From the NCBI RefSeq assembly GCF_002776525.5, contig NC_045447.1, positions 20,265,890 through 20,329,889 on the forward strand: a stretch of 64,000 nucleotides of DNA. The letters are read 5' to 3'. This DNA comes from Piliocolobus tephrosceles (lineage: Eukaryota > Chordata > Mammalia > Primates > Cercopithecidae). Positions 32,868-43,620 of the stretch are shown piece by piece (position 1 is the first letter of the stretch; the number at the start of each line of letters is the position of its first letter). The position numbers and the translations under genes are program-made. The notes under the pieces are model-generated. The model did no database searches and was not told the origin of the DNA. It worked only from the letters and a program-made list of their open reading frames with translations.

Positions 32868-33020
32868 TTGCCCTCCCCTCACCTCCCTTCCTCTCTCCTC
32901 TCTTCTCCCTTTCCCCTCCCCTTCCTTTCTCTCCTGTCCCCTCTCCTTTTAACTTTGTTCTCTTCTTCTTCTTCTCCCTCCTCCTCATCCTTCTTTCTCT
33001 CCCTCTTTCTGTTTCTCTGC
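32868..33020 (-). repeat. Polypyrimidine tract (purine on the minus strand)
   Basis: About 150 bp that is nearly all C/T, with CCCTT, TTC and TCC words. It is long enough for possible triplex formation. Overlapping Ser/Leu/Pro frames are compositional artefacts. Confidence 0.85.
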
Positions 33021-34159
33021 CTTCACATGACTTCTTACTATTCTAGTGTACGGTGGCTTCACTTGCTTGGGCTTCTGAACAGCATGGTGGGTGGTCGCAG
33101 GGCAGTGATATTTTTTACCTGGTGACTGGATTCCAAGACACGGATAGTAGAAGTTGCCTAAAGAGTTAAAAGGTTTGTTTAGAACTGGCACAATATCATT
33201 TCCAACATATTCTATTAGTCAAAACAATCACAAGACCAACCCATATTCAAGGGGTTGAAGAGATAGGCCCCACCTTTTGATGCAGTAATGGCAGTTTCCA
33301 TTGCAGAAGAGCATGTGGAATGAGAGGTGTCATTGTGCCACCTTTGTACAGCACAATATTTCATTATCTATAGTTGCACTGTATCTTTATCTCTATCTCT
33401 ATATTTATATCTATATCTAGTGGGAATCAGATACAAAACATGATAGGTAGACAGACTAATATAGATATAGGTAGCTGTATCCATCTATAGGTGAGTTTGT
33501 ATGTATATTTATTAGATAATACTTCATCCCATTCAGTTGTATATGTAGCAGAATCCCAATTTTAATTAAAGGTAAAGATAGTATTCATTGACTCAGCATC
33601 CAAAGTGCAGAAGAGGCAGGGACAGATCTTGCTCATTTTAATCATAACTGAGTCCAGGCAATCAGAATCCTTGGAACAATTTTATTACTACCTAAGTTTC
33701 TTTTTTACCTACATTTCCTTGTGTATGTTGGCTTCAGAATTTCTCTAGAACTGGGAAGAAACATAAAACAATTATAAATACATAGCAGATGCCTGAAGAG
33801 AGATGCCAGAGATGAAGATGAATGTCCAAAGATCATCTGCATAGAGACAGATCATTTTTTGCAGATGCGAAATGAGTGAGGTCTTTAAAAAAGATAACAG
33901 CCCAAGTAAGGAGAAAAGACATTTAAGTCACAGGGAAGTCTTGATTTGCAGGATGAAAACTTTTATATTGTAATGTATGTATGAGTGTGTATGTGTGTCT
34001 ATCTGGCCAGGGAAAGATTTAATAGACCCTTGACTAGAGTAAGTAGTAGTTACTAGTAGCAACCAGTAGTAAACATACTCTCTGCCTCACCTGTTTTGAA
34101 CTGAAGTTGTAACCTTAAGAAACAAATGAGATAACACATTGCTTATTGGGAAAAGACTT
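33021..34159. other. Unassigned DNA with TATC-like patches
   Basis: Mostly unique. The stretch 33375-33480 is rich in TATC/TATA words ('tatctctatctctatattta', 'atatagatataggtag'), which probably marks a decayed microsatellite. No gene. Confidence 0.45.
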
Positions 34160-34320
34160 TGCAGTTGAAGTTAGCAGACATATTTCTGGTTCTCCATTTT
34201 CAGCTGATGGAAATGGGTACCTGAGGCAAGTTTTCTAAGTCTTTGGACGTTGTTTCTTAAAGTTATAAGATGAGAAACCTGGGTTACATGAGTATTGGAG
34301 GCCCTTCTAATTTTAAAAGA
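34160..34320 (+). repeat. MIR-like SINE (tentative)
   Basis: 'tctggttctccattttcagc', 'acctgaggcaagttttctaa' and 'aagttataagatgagaaacc' resemble a decayed MIR/MIR3 core. Confidence 0.4.
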
Positions 34321-35099
34321 TTGTGACTCTATAAAAATGCTTTTGCCAAGTATGTAAAATTACACAAAACAAGATTTTATGACTTTTAAAGGTTGATTTA
34401 TTCACAGTGCCTGTCTACATTGATCAATTTCACCATATAAATGTCAACCATTTTATTTTATTTGTACTGATGGACCTAACCAGGGTTAGCAGTACATTTT
34501 GACCAGATCCACAAGGTCACAGCCAAATGGAAATTCCTGTTAAACATCATCAAAGATCAAAGGGGGAACTACAGATAAGCTTTGCTTCATGCAGCTGCTG
34601 TGATTGTGGCAAGCTTTTGGTAAGTGATAGTTTTGTAAATTTAGTTGCTTCTTAATTACACTAGAAACACTTGTTATTTAAAAAACTCCAGGGTGACTCA
34701 CATATATATGTGTTTCTATATATACATATACACATACATATGTAAATATACACACACATACATAAAGTGCCTTTGTAATATGAATCTTAATGGCTTAATT
34801 AATGTTTTGCAAATTATAATTTGAGTATCTCCAGTGTTCTTAATACTCAGCCTACCCGTATAGCATAGTCAAATACTTCTATGATATTTCCTCTATAGAA
34901 CGAATTTATATGCAGGCTGATATCTTCCAAACAGATCAGCCAGACATATTTTTCAAGTGGAATTTTATCTCAGCTGTCCAAGTCAATGTTTCCACTGCTA
35001 AGATTCATCAGCTAATTGCCACCATATCAGTTTGACTTTGACAGCCAGTTCATTTGCTACTGTTTTTCACTACTTCTTTTGAGTCAGTCATGTTAATCA
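34321..35099. other. Unassigned DNA with a TA/CA patch
   Basis: AT-rich. Positions 34702-34765 are an imperfect (TA)n/(CA)n patch ('acatatatatgtg', 'atacatatacacatacatat'). No gene. Confidence 0.45.
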
Positions 35100-35595
35100 G
35101 TTTCTGCCTGACTCACTTATTCTTTAATAATTTCCTATCTTTTTCCTAAACGTATGTGTGCATGTTTTGTTGATTGTAAATAAATTCTTGCTACAAAAAA
35201 AATTTAAGCAGCACCACCATTTATAACGTAAGATATAAATGATTTCACTCTCTTACACTGCAAGCCTCTAAGATGACCACTGTTCACAGTTCAGCATATA
35301 TTTCTTTGAAATTTTCAAATTTTTGTTTAAATTTGATAAATTATAATCACCTGTTAAGAAAGTATATACAGAACCACATTATTTTCTGATTTTGTGTCAT
35401 AGCCTATTGAATTATTTTCAATTCATTTATGAAATTGACACCTTGATTTTAGATATATTAGCTGCCTTTTTTCTTATTTGAATATTATATTGAACATATT
35501 CACCCATCTACTAATTATCTACTTAATGTAAATTCTTAAAATTAAAATTCTTAATTAAAGTCATGTGGACTTTTTTTTTTTTTTTTTTTTTAGGA
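35100..35595 (-). repeat. Possible ancient LINE 3' region, antisense (tentative)
   Basis: AT-rich sequence of the style 'gaccactgttcacagttcag ... tattatattgaacatattca', seen in old LINE 3' regions, ending in a T-run at 35572-35593. I cannot name the family. Confidence 0.3.
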
Positions 35596-35939
35596 AATTA
35601 TAGTCAGAACAAAAGTGCATAAGGATGCTTATCTAACCATATCCTTGCTAAAACTAGACTTAGGAATCTTTTGATAAAAATGTTTTCCTTTCTCTCCTTC
35701 TTTAATTAGTATTGGTAGGCATCTTTTCATATTTTTCTGGTTATTTATAGTTTACTTTTGATAACTATATAATGCCTTTAGGTTTTCTCATTCTGATGCA
35801 TTTTGACTTTCAATATAAAGTTTTTCCAAACAATTTAAAAGCGTTGGGGTTAAGTCTTTTGAACGGACATCATAATGAAAAAAATTCATGCCCAGTGTAA
35901 GTTTTACTCACTTATCCAAACTTACTCCCTGCTTTTCCT
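35596..35939. other. Unassigned non-coding DNA
   Basis: AT-rich with no recognisable element. Confidence 0.4.
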
Positions 35940-36240
35940 CACTATTCCAGCTTGAACGTTCCTTCCCAACTTTCTCCCACACTGTGCTCATCATAACTAT
36001 TTGACAATTACTTATGTATCCTTCAAAAGCTCATCTGCCCCATAAAGCTTTTGTGTCTCCAGTTCAATCTCTTCCCCGTCAGGGCCTCTCCTAGCTGACA
36101 CCATTAGAATCCAATTTTGTGACACCTTGCATTTCCCTCTCTTGTTGCCTTCAAAAGCAAATAATTCCTTCTGGTCCAGAATAAAATTTAGTTCATTGGA
36201 ATATTATTTGAATTCATACAATGGATTTAGAAAATCTCAA
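35940..36240 (+). repeat. L2-like LINE fragment (tentative)
   Basis: 'aacgttccttcccaactttc', 'tcaaaagctcatctgcccca' and 'gacaccttgcatttccctct' resemble L2 order ('gctcttcccccag ... gctcaaatgtcacct'). Weak. Confidence 0.35.
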
Positions 36241-37484
36241 GGGATCAATAAATATTGGTAGAATGGTTTATCCATTTCTAATATTTTGCCTTGACCATAA
36301 GCCCTCAAATTCTAACTCTTCTTGTCATTCCAGTTTTGAGTTATAGTGCTAGCTAGTAGATACTAGCATGCTTCTATCTCATTCCCTTTCATCTGCTAAT
36401 GGATTGCACACGTTCATCTCCTGACAGTGAATACATAACATGGGTCTGTGCAAAACAAATGAACAAATGCATAAATGAAGAATGAATTAATAGTCTATTT
36501 TCCTGACCACCATAATTATTTTGGAAATGGGTACATGAACCAAGCCTTATCATGCTTCCCTGGGACTTTTCTGCCTGGAAATATTGCTCCTTTCCTTGGA
36601 TGTCATGGTAATACAAAAATGTCAACTAGACTGGCAGTAGCATTCTTCTAAACACTGTGCCTGGACCCGTTTAAAGATATAGAAGAGTCAATATATAGAC
36701 AAAGAACAAGTATGAGAAGGAATCTAATGGGCAAATCATTTGAGCCCTGAATCAGGGCATGCCTTCTCTCTGTATTTCTTCTGTATCTCCCATATATGAG
36801 AATCTCAAGAACTGGCTTTAATATCTTTGGATTCTTCTACATATTATGGAACTATTGCTAATAAAAACCATTAGACCCTTGTACTTCCCTGCCAATCTGT
36901 AATGTTCCCTTTGGATTTTTCCTTCTTAATTTACCGATTTCTGAATCCTAGATTAAGATTCTTATGCCTTCCTTAAGCCTGCCACTAAATGCTCGTCTAA
37001 ATGCTTGGGGGGTTTCCTGTGAAATATTTTTCATTTGATTGGAAGAGTGGTTGGAATGGAAGACAAAATAGAAGAGAAAGAAAAGTTTGGGGAATGTGCA
37101 AAGAAATAAAGGAAGGGTCACAAAATTGTAGCACATTTGTTATTGGATCATTATATGCATATTTCATAGTGATGAATACTATATCATGACAAAAATAAAT
37201 GCATATAAAACATTTTAACAAAACAGGACACAGTGTTGCATACATACTATAATTATAATATAAAATAATAGTTATTAAGAGTAACAGAAGAGAAAAAAAT
37301 AACTTTTTGCTTTTAGTGTGGTAAAAGTATAAGTGAGATTCTTTTCCCTGCAAATATTTACATCAATTTTACAGTTTAAATAAAATGTTTTTTCCTCTAT
37401 TTTCCCAATTTTCTACAATGTGTTCATAGTGCGTGTGGTGGGGGCTGAGAAGTGCGGGAGGAGAGAAAAACATGTGGACCCAAT
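36241..37484. other. Unassigned non-coding DNA
   Basis: AT-rich unique-looking sequence. The minus frame 36997-37353 (118 codons) is hydrophobic and AT-driven. I see no domain and no gene context. Confidence 0.4.
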
Positions 37485-37605
37485 AATCTCAGCTCCATTA
37501 CTTCTGTATGGGATCTTGTCAATATGCTAACATCTTTAGTCTTAGTCTCACCTTCCATAAAATGATGAATAAAACTGACATGGGGTTCCAATGCAAAAGC
37601 CTACT
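37485..37605 (+). repeat. MIR SINE fragment
   Basis: 'atctcagctccattacttct', 'gggatcttgtcaatatgcta', 'gtctcaccttccataaaatg' and 'atgaataaaactgac' follow sense MIR. Confidence 0.65.
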
Positions 37606-38752
37606 TTTTAAAATGTAAATAAATTATGTACCTTCAGTGTTGGCTTATTAAACTTTTAAGGCTATTCTTTACTTCCCCAAAGAACATATTTGCTTCCATT
37701 TTCTCAATGCACATAAAACACTCATTCTACCACCACCACGATTTTAATAGAGACACATTTCTTTTTCTTCTTCAAAAATGTTAGAAGGACAAATATATTG
37801 AATTCTGATTACTTAAGTTTGTCTCCTGTGTTGAGGAGACGATATAGAATAGTTGAGATATGGTGAACTGAAGCATGTATCTTTGGCTAAAGAATAAAGC
37901 AACTATCTATCTCCAGAAAAAATGTATCAAGTCACATTACAATAAAGAAACAACCTGTATAAATCTTAGAAATATACATTTTTTAAAATAAATCCACTCC
38001 TTGAACCATGAATTTGCAATCTCTGTGTTACGTGAGATGTAATGGATCTTTCAGTTCTGTGGTTGATTATAATTTAATTAGTTATTATGTCTTTGGGGTC
38101 TAATAGAAGGACCTGTGCATTGAACATAGTTTGTTTTTGTTAACCAGCATTCATTTACTCTTCTTTTGCAAAAATCTCAGATTTCATTTGAAGAGTGGTA
38201 TCTTTCCTCCACTCTCAATCTATATATTCTGTTGGAGTTGAGTCCATTTGTAGCTCTAAGGGGAGCTTAAGGAAATAAAATGCTGCATACTGCTAATAAG
38301 ATTGTTTCAGGGATAGATATGTTGCTGTGTCAAGCTAATCAGAGACAAAAGACTAAATTCTGGGATATTTTTTAAGCTATCAGAAAAGCAGACTCACCCT
38401 TTTTTTTCCTGTTAGATAGGATTTAAAAAAGAGGTAACCCCAGAAGATACTGGAAGCAATATTAGAACCAAGGGAAAACAAAACTCTAAGAAAATAGAGG
38501 CAAAATAGAGAAAAATACATGATTGGGAAGGAAATAATGAATTCTCATCATATCATTTGTGCCTCTATATCCAGCATCATCAGAAAATACTAACCTTGGT
38601 TCTTTGAATATAGGCTCCATTAAATATTTTTAACCTAAGTTAAGCTAATTTGCTTCTGGGTATCTGTTAACGGAAACCAAAAGACCATGCTGTTACATAG
38701 CGGGAATGATTGGGGTGGAATGAGAAACATCTTTAGTCCAGAATGTCCTCAT
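37606..38752. other. Unassigned non-coding DNA
   Basis: AT-rich. No frames of note and no recognisable repeat. Confidence 0.4.
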
Positions 38753-38757
38753 TACAG

Positions 38758-38776
38758 GAAGAAAGAAAGAAAGAAA

Positions 38777-38839
<63 letters not shown>

Positions 38840-39220
38840 GAAGGAAGGAAGGAAGGAAGGAAGGAAGGAAGGAAGGAAGGAAGGAAGGAAGGNNNNNNNN
38901 NNAGGAAGGAAGGAAGGAAGGAAGGAAGGAAGGAAGGAAGGAAGGAAGGGAGGGAAAGAAAAAGGAAAGAGAGAGAAGGAAGGAAGGAAAAGAAAGAGAA
39001 GAAAGTAAGAAGAAAGAAAGAGAAAGAAAGAGAAAGAAAGAAAGGAAAAGAAAGGAAAGAGAGAGAAGGAAGGAAGAGAGAAGAAAGAAGAACGAAAGAA
39101 AAAAAGAAAGAAAGAAAGAAAAGAAAGAGGAGAAAGAAAAAGAAAGAAGAGAGAGGAAAGGAAGGAAGGAAGGAAGGAAGGAAGGAAGGAAGGAAGGAAG
39201 GAAGGAAGGAAAAGGAAAGA
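38758..39220 (+). repeat. (GAAA)n-(GGAA)n compound array with assembly gap
   Basis: About 460 bp of pure purine. It runs GAAA units, perfect GGAA units on both sides of a 10-N gap (38893-38902), degenerate GA-rich sequence, then GGAA again at 39160-39210. The true length is unknown. Open frames of 162-188 codons across it on both strands are low-complexity artefacts. Confidence 0.96.
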
Positions 39221-39223
39221 AAG

Positions 39224-39889
39224 CAACCCCGTGATAGCATGTGTCTGCACTAAGATGTTGAACGTTTTACTGAAGCATGGCTAGGCATAATGTCACCATG
39301 TCCCAGCACCATTTCCAGACGTTGCTCTTTTGAATAAACATCATCAGCACTTCTCTTTTTACAGTGGAAAAAGAAATGTTATTTTTCTTTCTTCCCTGTT
39401 GCCATATTCCCCTGCGGAACCATCTCAATTTAGTGGAGTAGAGAGGGACCCAGCAGTTTGCATCTACTGTTATGAATGTGGTACTTGAAATGCCAGAGTC
39501 AATGACATGAGACGCAGGGCTTCATTACTTCTCAGCTCACCCAGACTCAGGCTTCCCAGGACCCAGAGATAGTTTGCTGCCAGAAAGATACATTTGAATT
39601 TCAATGTATCAAGTCTCTCTTCCTGTACTTTCTATGTTGCAAGCTGCAAATGGCTTTTAAAATCTTTTGAACATTGCAGTGACTCAGCTCTCTGCCTTTT
39701 ACTTCTATCTAATACTAAATTGGATATATTTATTTCCAAGTTGTTATAATAAATAAAGAAATACATAGTCTACAGAAAAGCATGAGTCTACAATCGCAAA
39801 ACATCCAGTACACAAGAACATTTCATCAGACAGTCCATACTTCAGAGGAGAAAACATGGAGAAGGCGAGGCACAGAGCACTAGGACAGT
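39224..39889. other. Unassigned non-coding DNA
   Basis: Unique-looking sequence between two purine arrays. Nothing recognised. Confidence 0.4.
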
Positions 39890-40090
39890 GAAGGCCAGTT
39901 CTGAGGCTCAGTTCTATCTTTTCCTAAATGAGTCCATTTGATGAAATGGCTGAACCTTTTTCCAGTCTCAGTGTCATCATAAAATAGGAATGATAATAAT
40001 GCCAACTTTTACAACATTGTGATATGTTTCATTATTGAGAGCTATTATTAATCATAACCATTTTGCAGTGAAGAATTAGGACTAAGAAAG
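39890..40090 (+). repeat. MIR SINE
   Basis: 'tgaacctttttccagtctca', 'gtcatcataaaataggaatg', 'ataataatgccaactttta' and 'attattgagagctattatta' follow sense MIR. Confidence 0.75.
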
Positions 40091-40137
40091 GGAAAATTTA
40101 CCCATTCATTCAAGAACTATTAAAGGTGTGCCATAAC

Positions 40138-40376
40138 AAAGGAAGGAAAGAAGGAAGGAAGGAAGAAAGGAAGGAAGGAAGGCAGGAAGGGAGGAAGGAA
40201 CGAAGGAAGGAAGGAAGGAAGGAAGGAAGGAAGGAAGGAAGGAAGGAAGGAAGGAAGGAAGGAGGAAGGAAGGAAGGAGGAAGGAAGGAAGGAGGAAGGA
40301 AGGAAGAAAAAAAGGAGGGAGGGAGGGAGAAAGGGAAGAAGAGGGGGAAAAAGAAAGAAAAGAGAAGAAAGAAAAG
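40138..40376 (+). repeat. (GGAA)n array with GGAGGAA variants
   Basis: Pure purine for about 240 bp apart from isolated C interruptions (near 40182 and 40201). The centre is an uninterrupted run of about 15 GGAA units (40202-40262), then GGAGGAAGGAA units and G-rich ends. Frames of 87-103 codons here are artefacts. Confidence 0.96.
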
Positions 40377-40382
40377 TAAACA

Positions 40383-40625
40383 TATAGCATCTAGAGTCAA
40401 CCCAGTCATACCAGAATTCAAGTTTTTGCCCTAGCCTTTAATAACTTTATGACTTAGGACTTTATTGTTCTGCCTCCCATTCCTTGCCTATAAGAGGATT
40501 TACCTCATTGGGTTATGGGGAAGACTTTATAAGATTAAAAGCAGTAAGTTGTCAGGGCAATAGCAGTCATGCAGTAAGTAGCTAAACAAGCGTTAGCTGT
40601 TTTTACTCTTACTGATACTGTTGCT
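40383..40625 (+). repeat. MIR SINE
   Basis: 'agagtcaacccagtcatacc', 'gaattcaagtttttgcccta', 'ggggaagactttataagatt' and 'aagcgttagctgttttt' make a long sense MIR. Confidence 0.82.
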
Positions 40626-40734
40626 ATTTAGTAGCTGCTGCACTCTGCAATTATCTGAGGGCGTGTTGCTAAACAACAGACATTAGAATGTGGCTGCTTT
40701 GAGTTGAGGTTTTGAATTTGTTTTGGACAACATG

Positions 40735-40930
40735 AATTTTCTACCCTAGCTCCAGGTCTCTGCGCAGATTACATCACCTCACTATGTCTTGGTTTTCTCA
40801 TGTCTAAAATTGGAATATTAACAGCACAAAATTTATAGGGCAGATAGGAAGACTATAAAATGTTATTTCATGTAATGCACTTAAGATAACTGATATGTAA
40901 TAAATAGTACTCTGCTATTCTTTCTATTAT
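40735..40930 (+). repeat. MIR SINE
   Basis: 'cctagctccaggtctctgcg', 'cttggttttctcatgtctaa', 'ttggaatattaacagcac' and 'taataaatagtactctgcta' follow sense MIR. Confidence 0.75.
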
Positions 40931-41727
40931 TAATAAGAATGGTTTTTTTCAAGGTCATATAGGAAATCAGAGGCATGAATGGGGAGTTTCCTCATATCAT
41001 TATAGGAAAAGCTGTTGACCAGCAAGGCTTCAAATTCTTATATGTCTCCAAAATCCACATTCTTGCCATTACATCATATTGTCTCTCTTTTTAAGTTGAG
41101 GAACATCAGAGCAAAGCCAAAGGCAATTTTAGATTTATTTTACTATCATTTCAAACATAATCATTGTGGGGTGCCCTATCATGTTTGAAATGTATATATT
41201 TTTAAAAAGAAACAAAAAGAGCTATGATAACCACCGACTGCTTGCAAAGTAGATTGTGCTAACCTCTCTACTCTCCATTTGCAAACATATTTGTATTACA
41301 TCTGGAACAAAATCATTAGTGGGGAAGACAGATGTTCTTCAAAGTTCGGGTGTGCATGCAGACATCGAATATTGATGTAGATGTTATTTACTCATTTGCT
41401 TCTTTACTCTTCCAAAAAGACGGATGTTGAGCTTTTTCAAGATTTATTTCTTCTTTCTTTGGTTCCCAAGGTGACAAATCAAAGTTCACCCCAGGAACTT
41501 GCAAAGTATATCATGGTGGGAGAAATCCGTCAGACGTGGAATAATATTAATAACTAACATTGTGCAGTTGTCAATCAGCATAGAGTCTTTTTTCAGAAAT
41601 AATTTAAAGATCTTCTTCAAACCAAAGCAGTATGTATATGGTAAGGAAAATACGGTGCATACTTCTATTAATAGATTGGCTAATACAACAAATTTTACTC
41701 TAGAGTTTACTTTTAATTATAATTACT
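40931..41727. other. Unassigned non-coding DNA
   Basis: AT-rich. The 130-codon frame 41499-41891 runs into an Alu and is not supported. Confidence 0.4.
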
Positions 41728-42328
41728 GGCAGGCGTGGTGGCTCATACCTGTAATCCCAGCACTTTGGGAGGCCAAGGCAGGAAGATCCCTTGACACCGA
41801 GAGTTCCAGATCAGCATGGGCAACAAGGCAAGCCCCTGTCTATACAAAAATTAAAATAAAAAAGGCCAGGAGTGGTGACTCACGCCTGTAATCCCAGCAC
41901 TTTGAGAGGCCAAGGCAGGTGGATCATGAGATCAGGAGATTGAGACCATCCTGGCTAACACGGTGAAACCCTGTCTCTACTAAAAAAAAAAAAAAAAAAA
42001 ATTAGCTGGGGGTGGTGGCACCTGTAATCCCAGCTACTTGGGAGGCTGAGGCAGGAAAATCTCTTGAACCCAGGAGGCGGAGGTTGCAGTGAGCCAAGAT
42101 CGTGCCACTGCACTCCAGCCTGGCAGCAGAGTGACACTCCATCTCAAAAAAAAGAAAAAAAAAATTAGCTAGGAATGGTGGCATGCACCTGTAGTCCCAG
42201 CCACTTGGTAGGCTGAGGCAGGAGGATCCCTTGAGTTTCCTTGTGGCCTAGGAGTTCCAGGCTACAGTGAAATATGATTGCATCAGTTAACTCCAGCCTG
42301 GGTGACAGAGCAAGATCCCATTTCTAAT
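41728..42328 (+). repeat. Older Alu (AluJ-like) split by a younger Alu
   Basis: Left monomer at 41728-41863, with a right monomer resuming at about 42161 ('ttagctaggaatggtggcat') and ending near 42328. The younger Alu sits in the middle A-rich linker. Divergence and AluJ-like words ('gagcaagatccca') suggest greater age. Both copies run in the same direction. Confidence 0.9.
41864..42164 (+). repeat. Alu SINE (AluS/Y-like) nested in an Alu
   Basis: Complete dimer from 'ggccaggagtggtgactc' to an A-tail with one G. The linker carries a run of 19 A at 41982-42000. The target was the A-rich linker of the older Alu, so the target duplication blends into A-runs. Confidence 0.93.
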
Positions 42329-42392
42329 ATATATATATGCATCATATATCATATATATATATGTATGTGTGTGTGTGTGTGTGTGTGTGTAT
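42329..42392. repeat. (TA)n-(TG)n compound microsatellite
   Basis: Two TA runs separated by 'gcatcatatatc', then about 14 TG units. It starts at the end of the older Alu where a tail would be expected. Confidence 0.93.
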
Positions 42393-42876
42393 ACAACCTG
42401 TGTTGTATCAGGTTTATTTTGAAGGCACATACTTAAGGGAGGGAATGCATGCAACTTGATTGCCTATGACTAATAATGTACATAATGTGCTATGGATGAT
42501 GCAAGCAAATAGGAAATTTGGTGAGGGTAAGTGTAGAAGAATATGAGGCTATGTCCTTGAGCTATACCTATTTAGACTGCTATAAAATTCCTGCATTTAT
42601 TTAATAGAATATATTGGAATTTGTATCACCCTGAGATAGTTAACTACAGAAAGTGAAAAAAGATTGTATTCTCAAAAGGAACATAATACTTTAGCTATAT
42701 TGCTTGGTAAAGCCCATTTTGAAGATACCATATGAATTTATTTGTGGATCCTAATCAATATGTGTATTCTCTAAGTCTTCTCTGCTTCTATAGAAAAGAA
42801 CTAAATTCAAACTCACATAATAAAATGCTTTGGAATCCATGGAAAAAAGAAAGTGGTTAATGTCCAACAGAATGGC
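42393..42876. other. Unassigned non-coding DNA
   Basis: AT-rich with no recognisable element. Confidence 0.4.
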
Positions 42877-43222
42877 TGTTACAGATAAAATGTGTCCCTC
42901 CACATTTCACGGTCTTATCCCTCGATGTGATAGTGTTAGGAGGCGGGACCTCTGCGAGATCATGAGGGTGAAACCCGTTAAAGGTAATAGCACCCTTATA
43001 ATAAAGATCCCAGAGAGCTCTGTCGCTCTCTTTCTGCTATGTGAGGGCACAAGGAGCAGATGGCTGTCTGGAAATCAAAAAGAGGACCCTCACCAGGCAC
43101 CAAATCTGCCAGCACCTTCATCTTGAAATTCCTAGTCTCTTGAACTTTGAGAAATAAATGCTTGTTGTTGAAGCCACCCAGTCTATGGTATTCTGTTATA
43201 ACAGCCTGAACTGAATGAGACA
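42877..43222 (+). mobile_element. MLT1-type MaLR LTR
   Basis: Starts 'tgttacagataaaatgtg' and ends 'ctgaatgagaca'. It contains 'gttaggaggcgggacctctg', 'agagagctctgtcgctctc', 'caccaaatctgccagcacc' and 'aagccacccagtctatggta'. Better preserved than the copy at 4086. The 98-codon frame at 42830-43126 is an LTR artefact. Confidence 0.92.
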
Positions 43223-43274
43223 GAAGCCAAATCCAAGTATTTGTTTGTTTTTATTATGCATTGCAGTTTTCCTT

Positions 43275-43620
43275 TGTACATTTTCTCATGCTGTCACTAA
43301 ATGTAGAGTGTACTTTCCACTTACATCTGCCTGTCTAATGTATTCCCATCTTAAACTTAAGCCGCATTCCCAGCTTAAACTTCACTCCACACAGAAAGCT
43401 TGCTCCAAATCTCTCATTTGAGTTAGAGCCTCCTTTATCTTTGTTTTCAAAGCACTTTGTCTATTCTTATATTTTAAGATTTTGTAAATTGTGTATGGGT
43501 TTTTTGCTCACATCTTCCACAGTCATCTGTAACTTCCTCAAGAAAACAGGCTATGATTTATTCATCTTGCTCAGCAAGGCACATATCACATAGTAGATAT
43601 TCAAGGAAAACTTGTTGAGA
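43275..43620 (+). repeat. L2 LINE 3' end
   Basis: 'tatattttaagattttgtaa', 'aacttcctcaagaaaacagg', 'catcttgctcagcaaggcac' and 'catagtagatattcaaggaa' follow L2 sense order. Confidence 0.65.

Noticed and set aside
33375..33480. Possible hairpin from TATC and GATA words
   Set aside because: The arms match only imperfectly, and the pattern is explained by a decayed TATC/TATA microsatellite.
38687..39253. Longest plus-strand open frame (188 codons, Lys/Glu/Arg-rich) and its minus-strand mirror
   Set aside because: It lies wholly in a GAAA/GGAA array with a 10-N gap. The repeat lacks stops in several frames, so openness carries no coding information.
38758..40376. CRISPR-like regular spacing of repeats
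   Set aside because: These are simple tetranucleotide microsatellites in a vertebrate genome. There are no unique spacers between conserved repeats.
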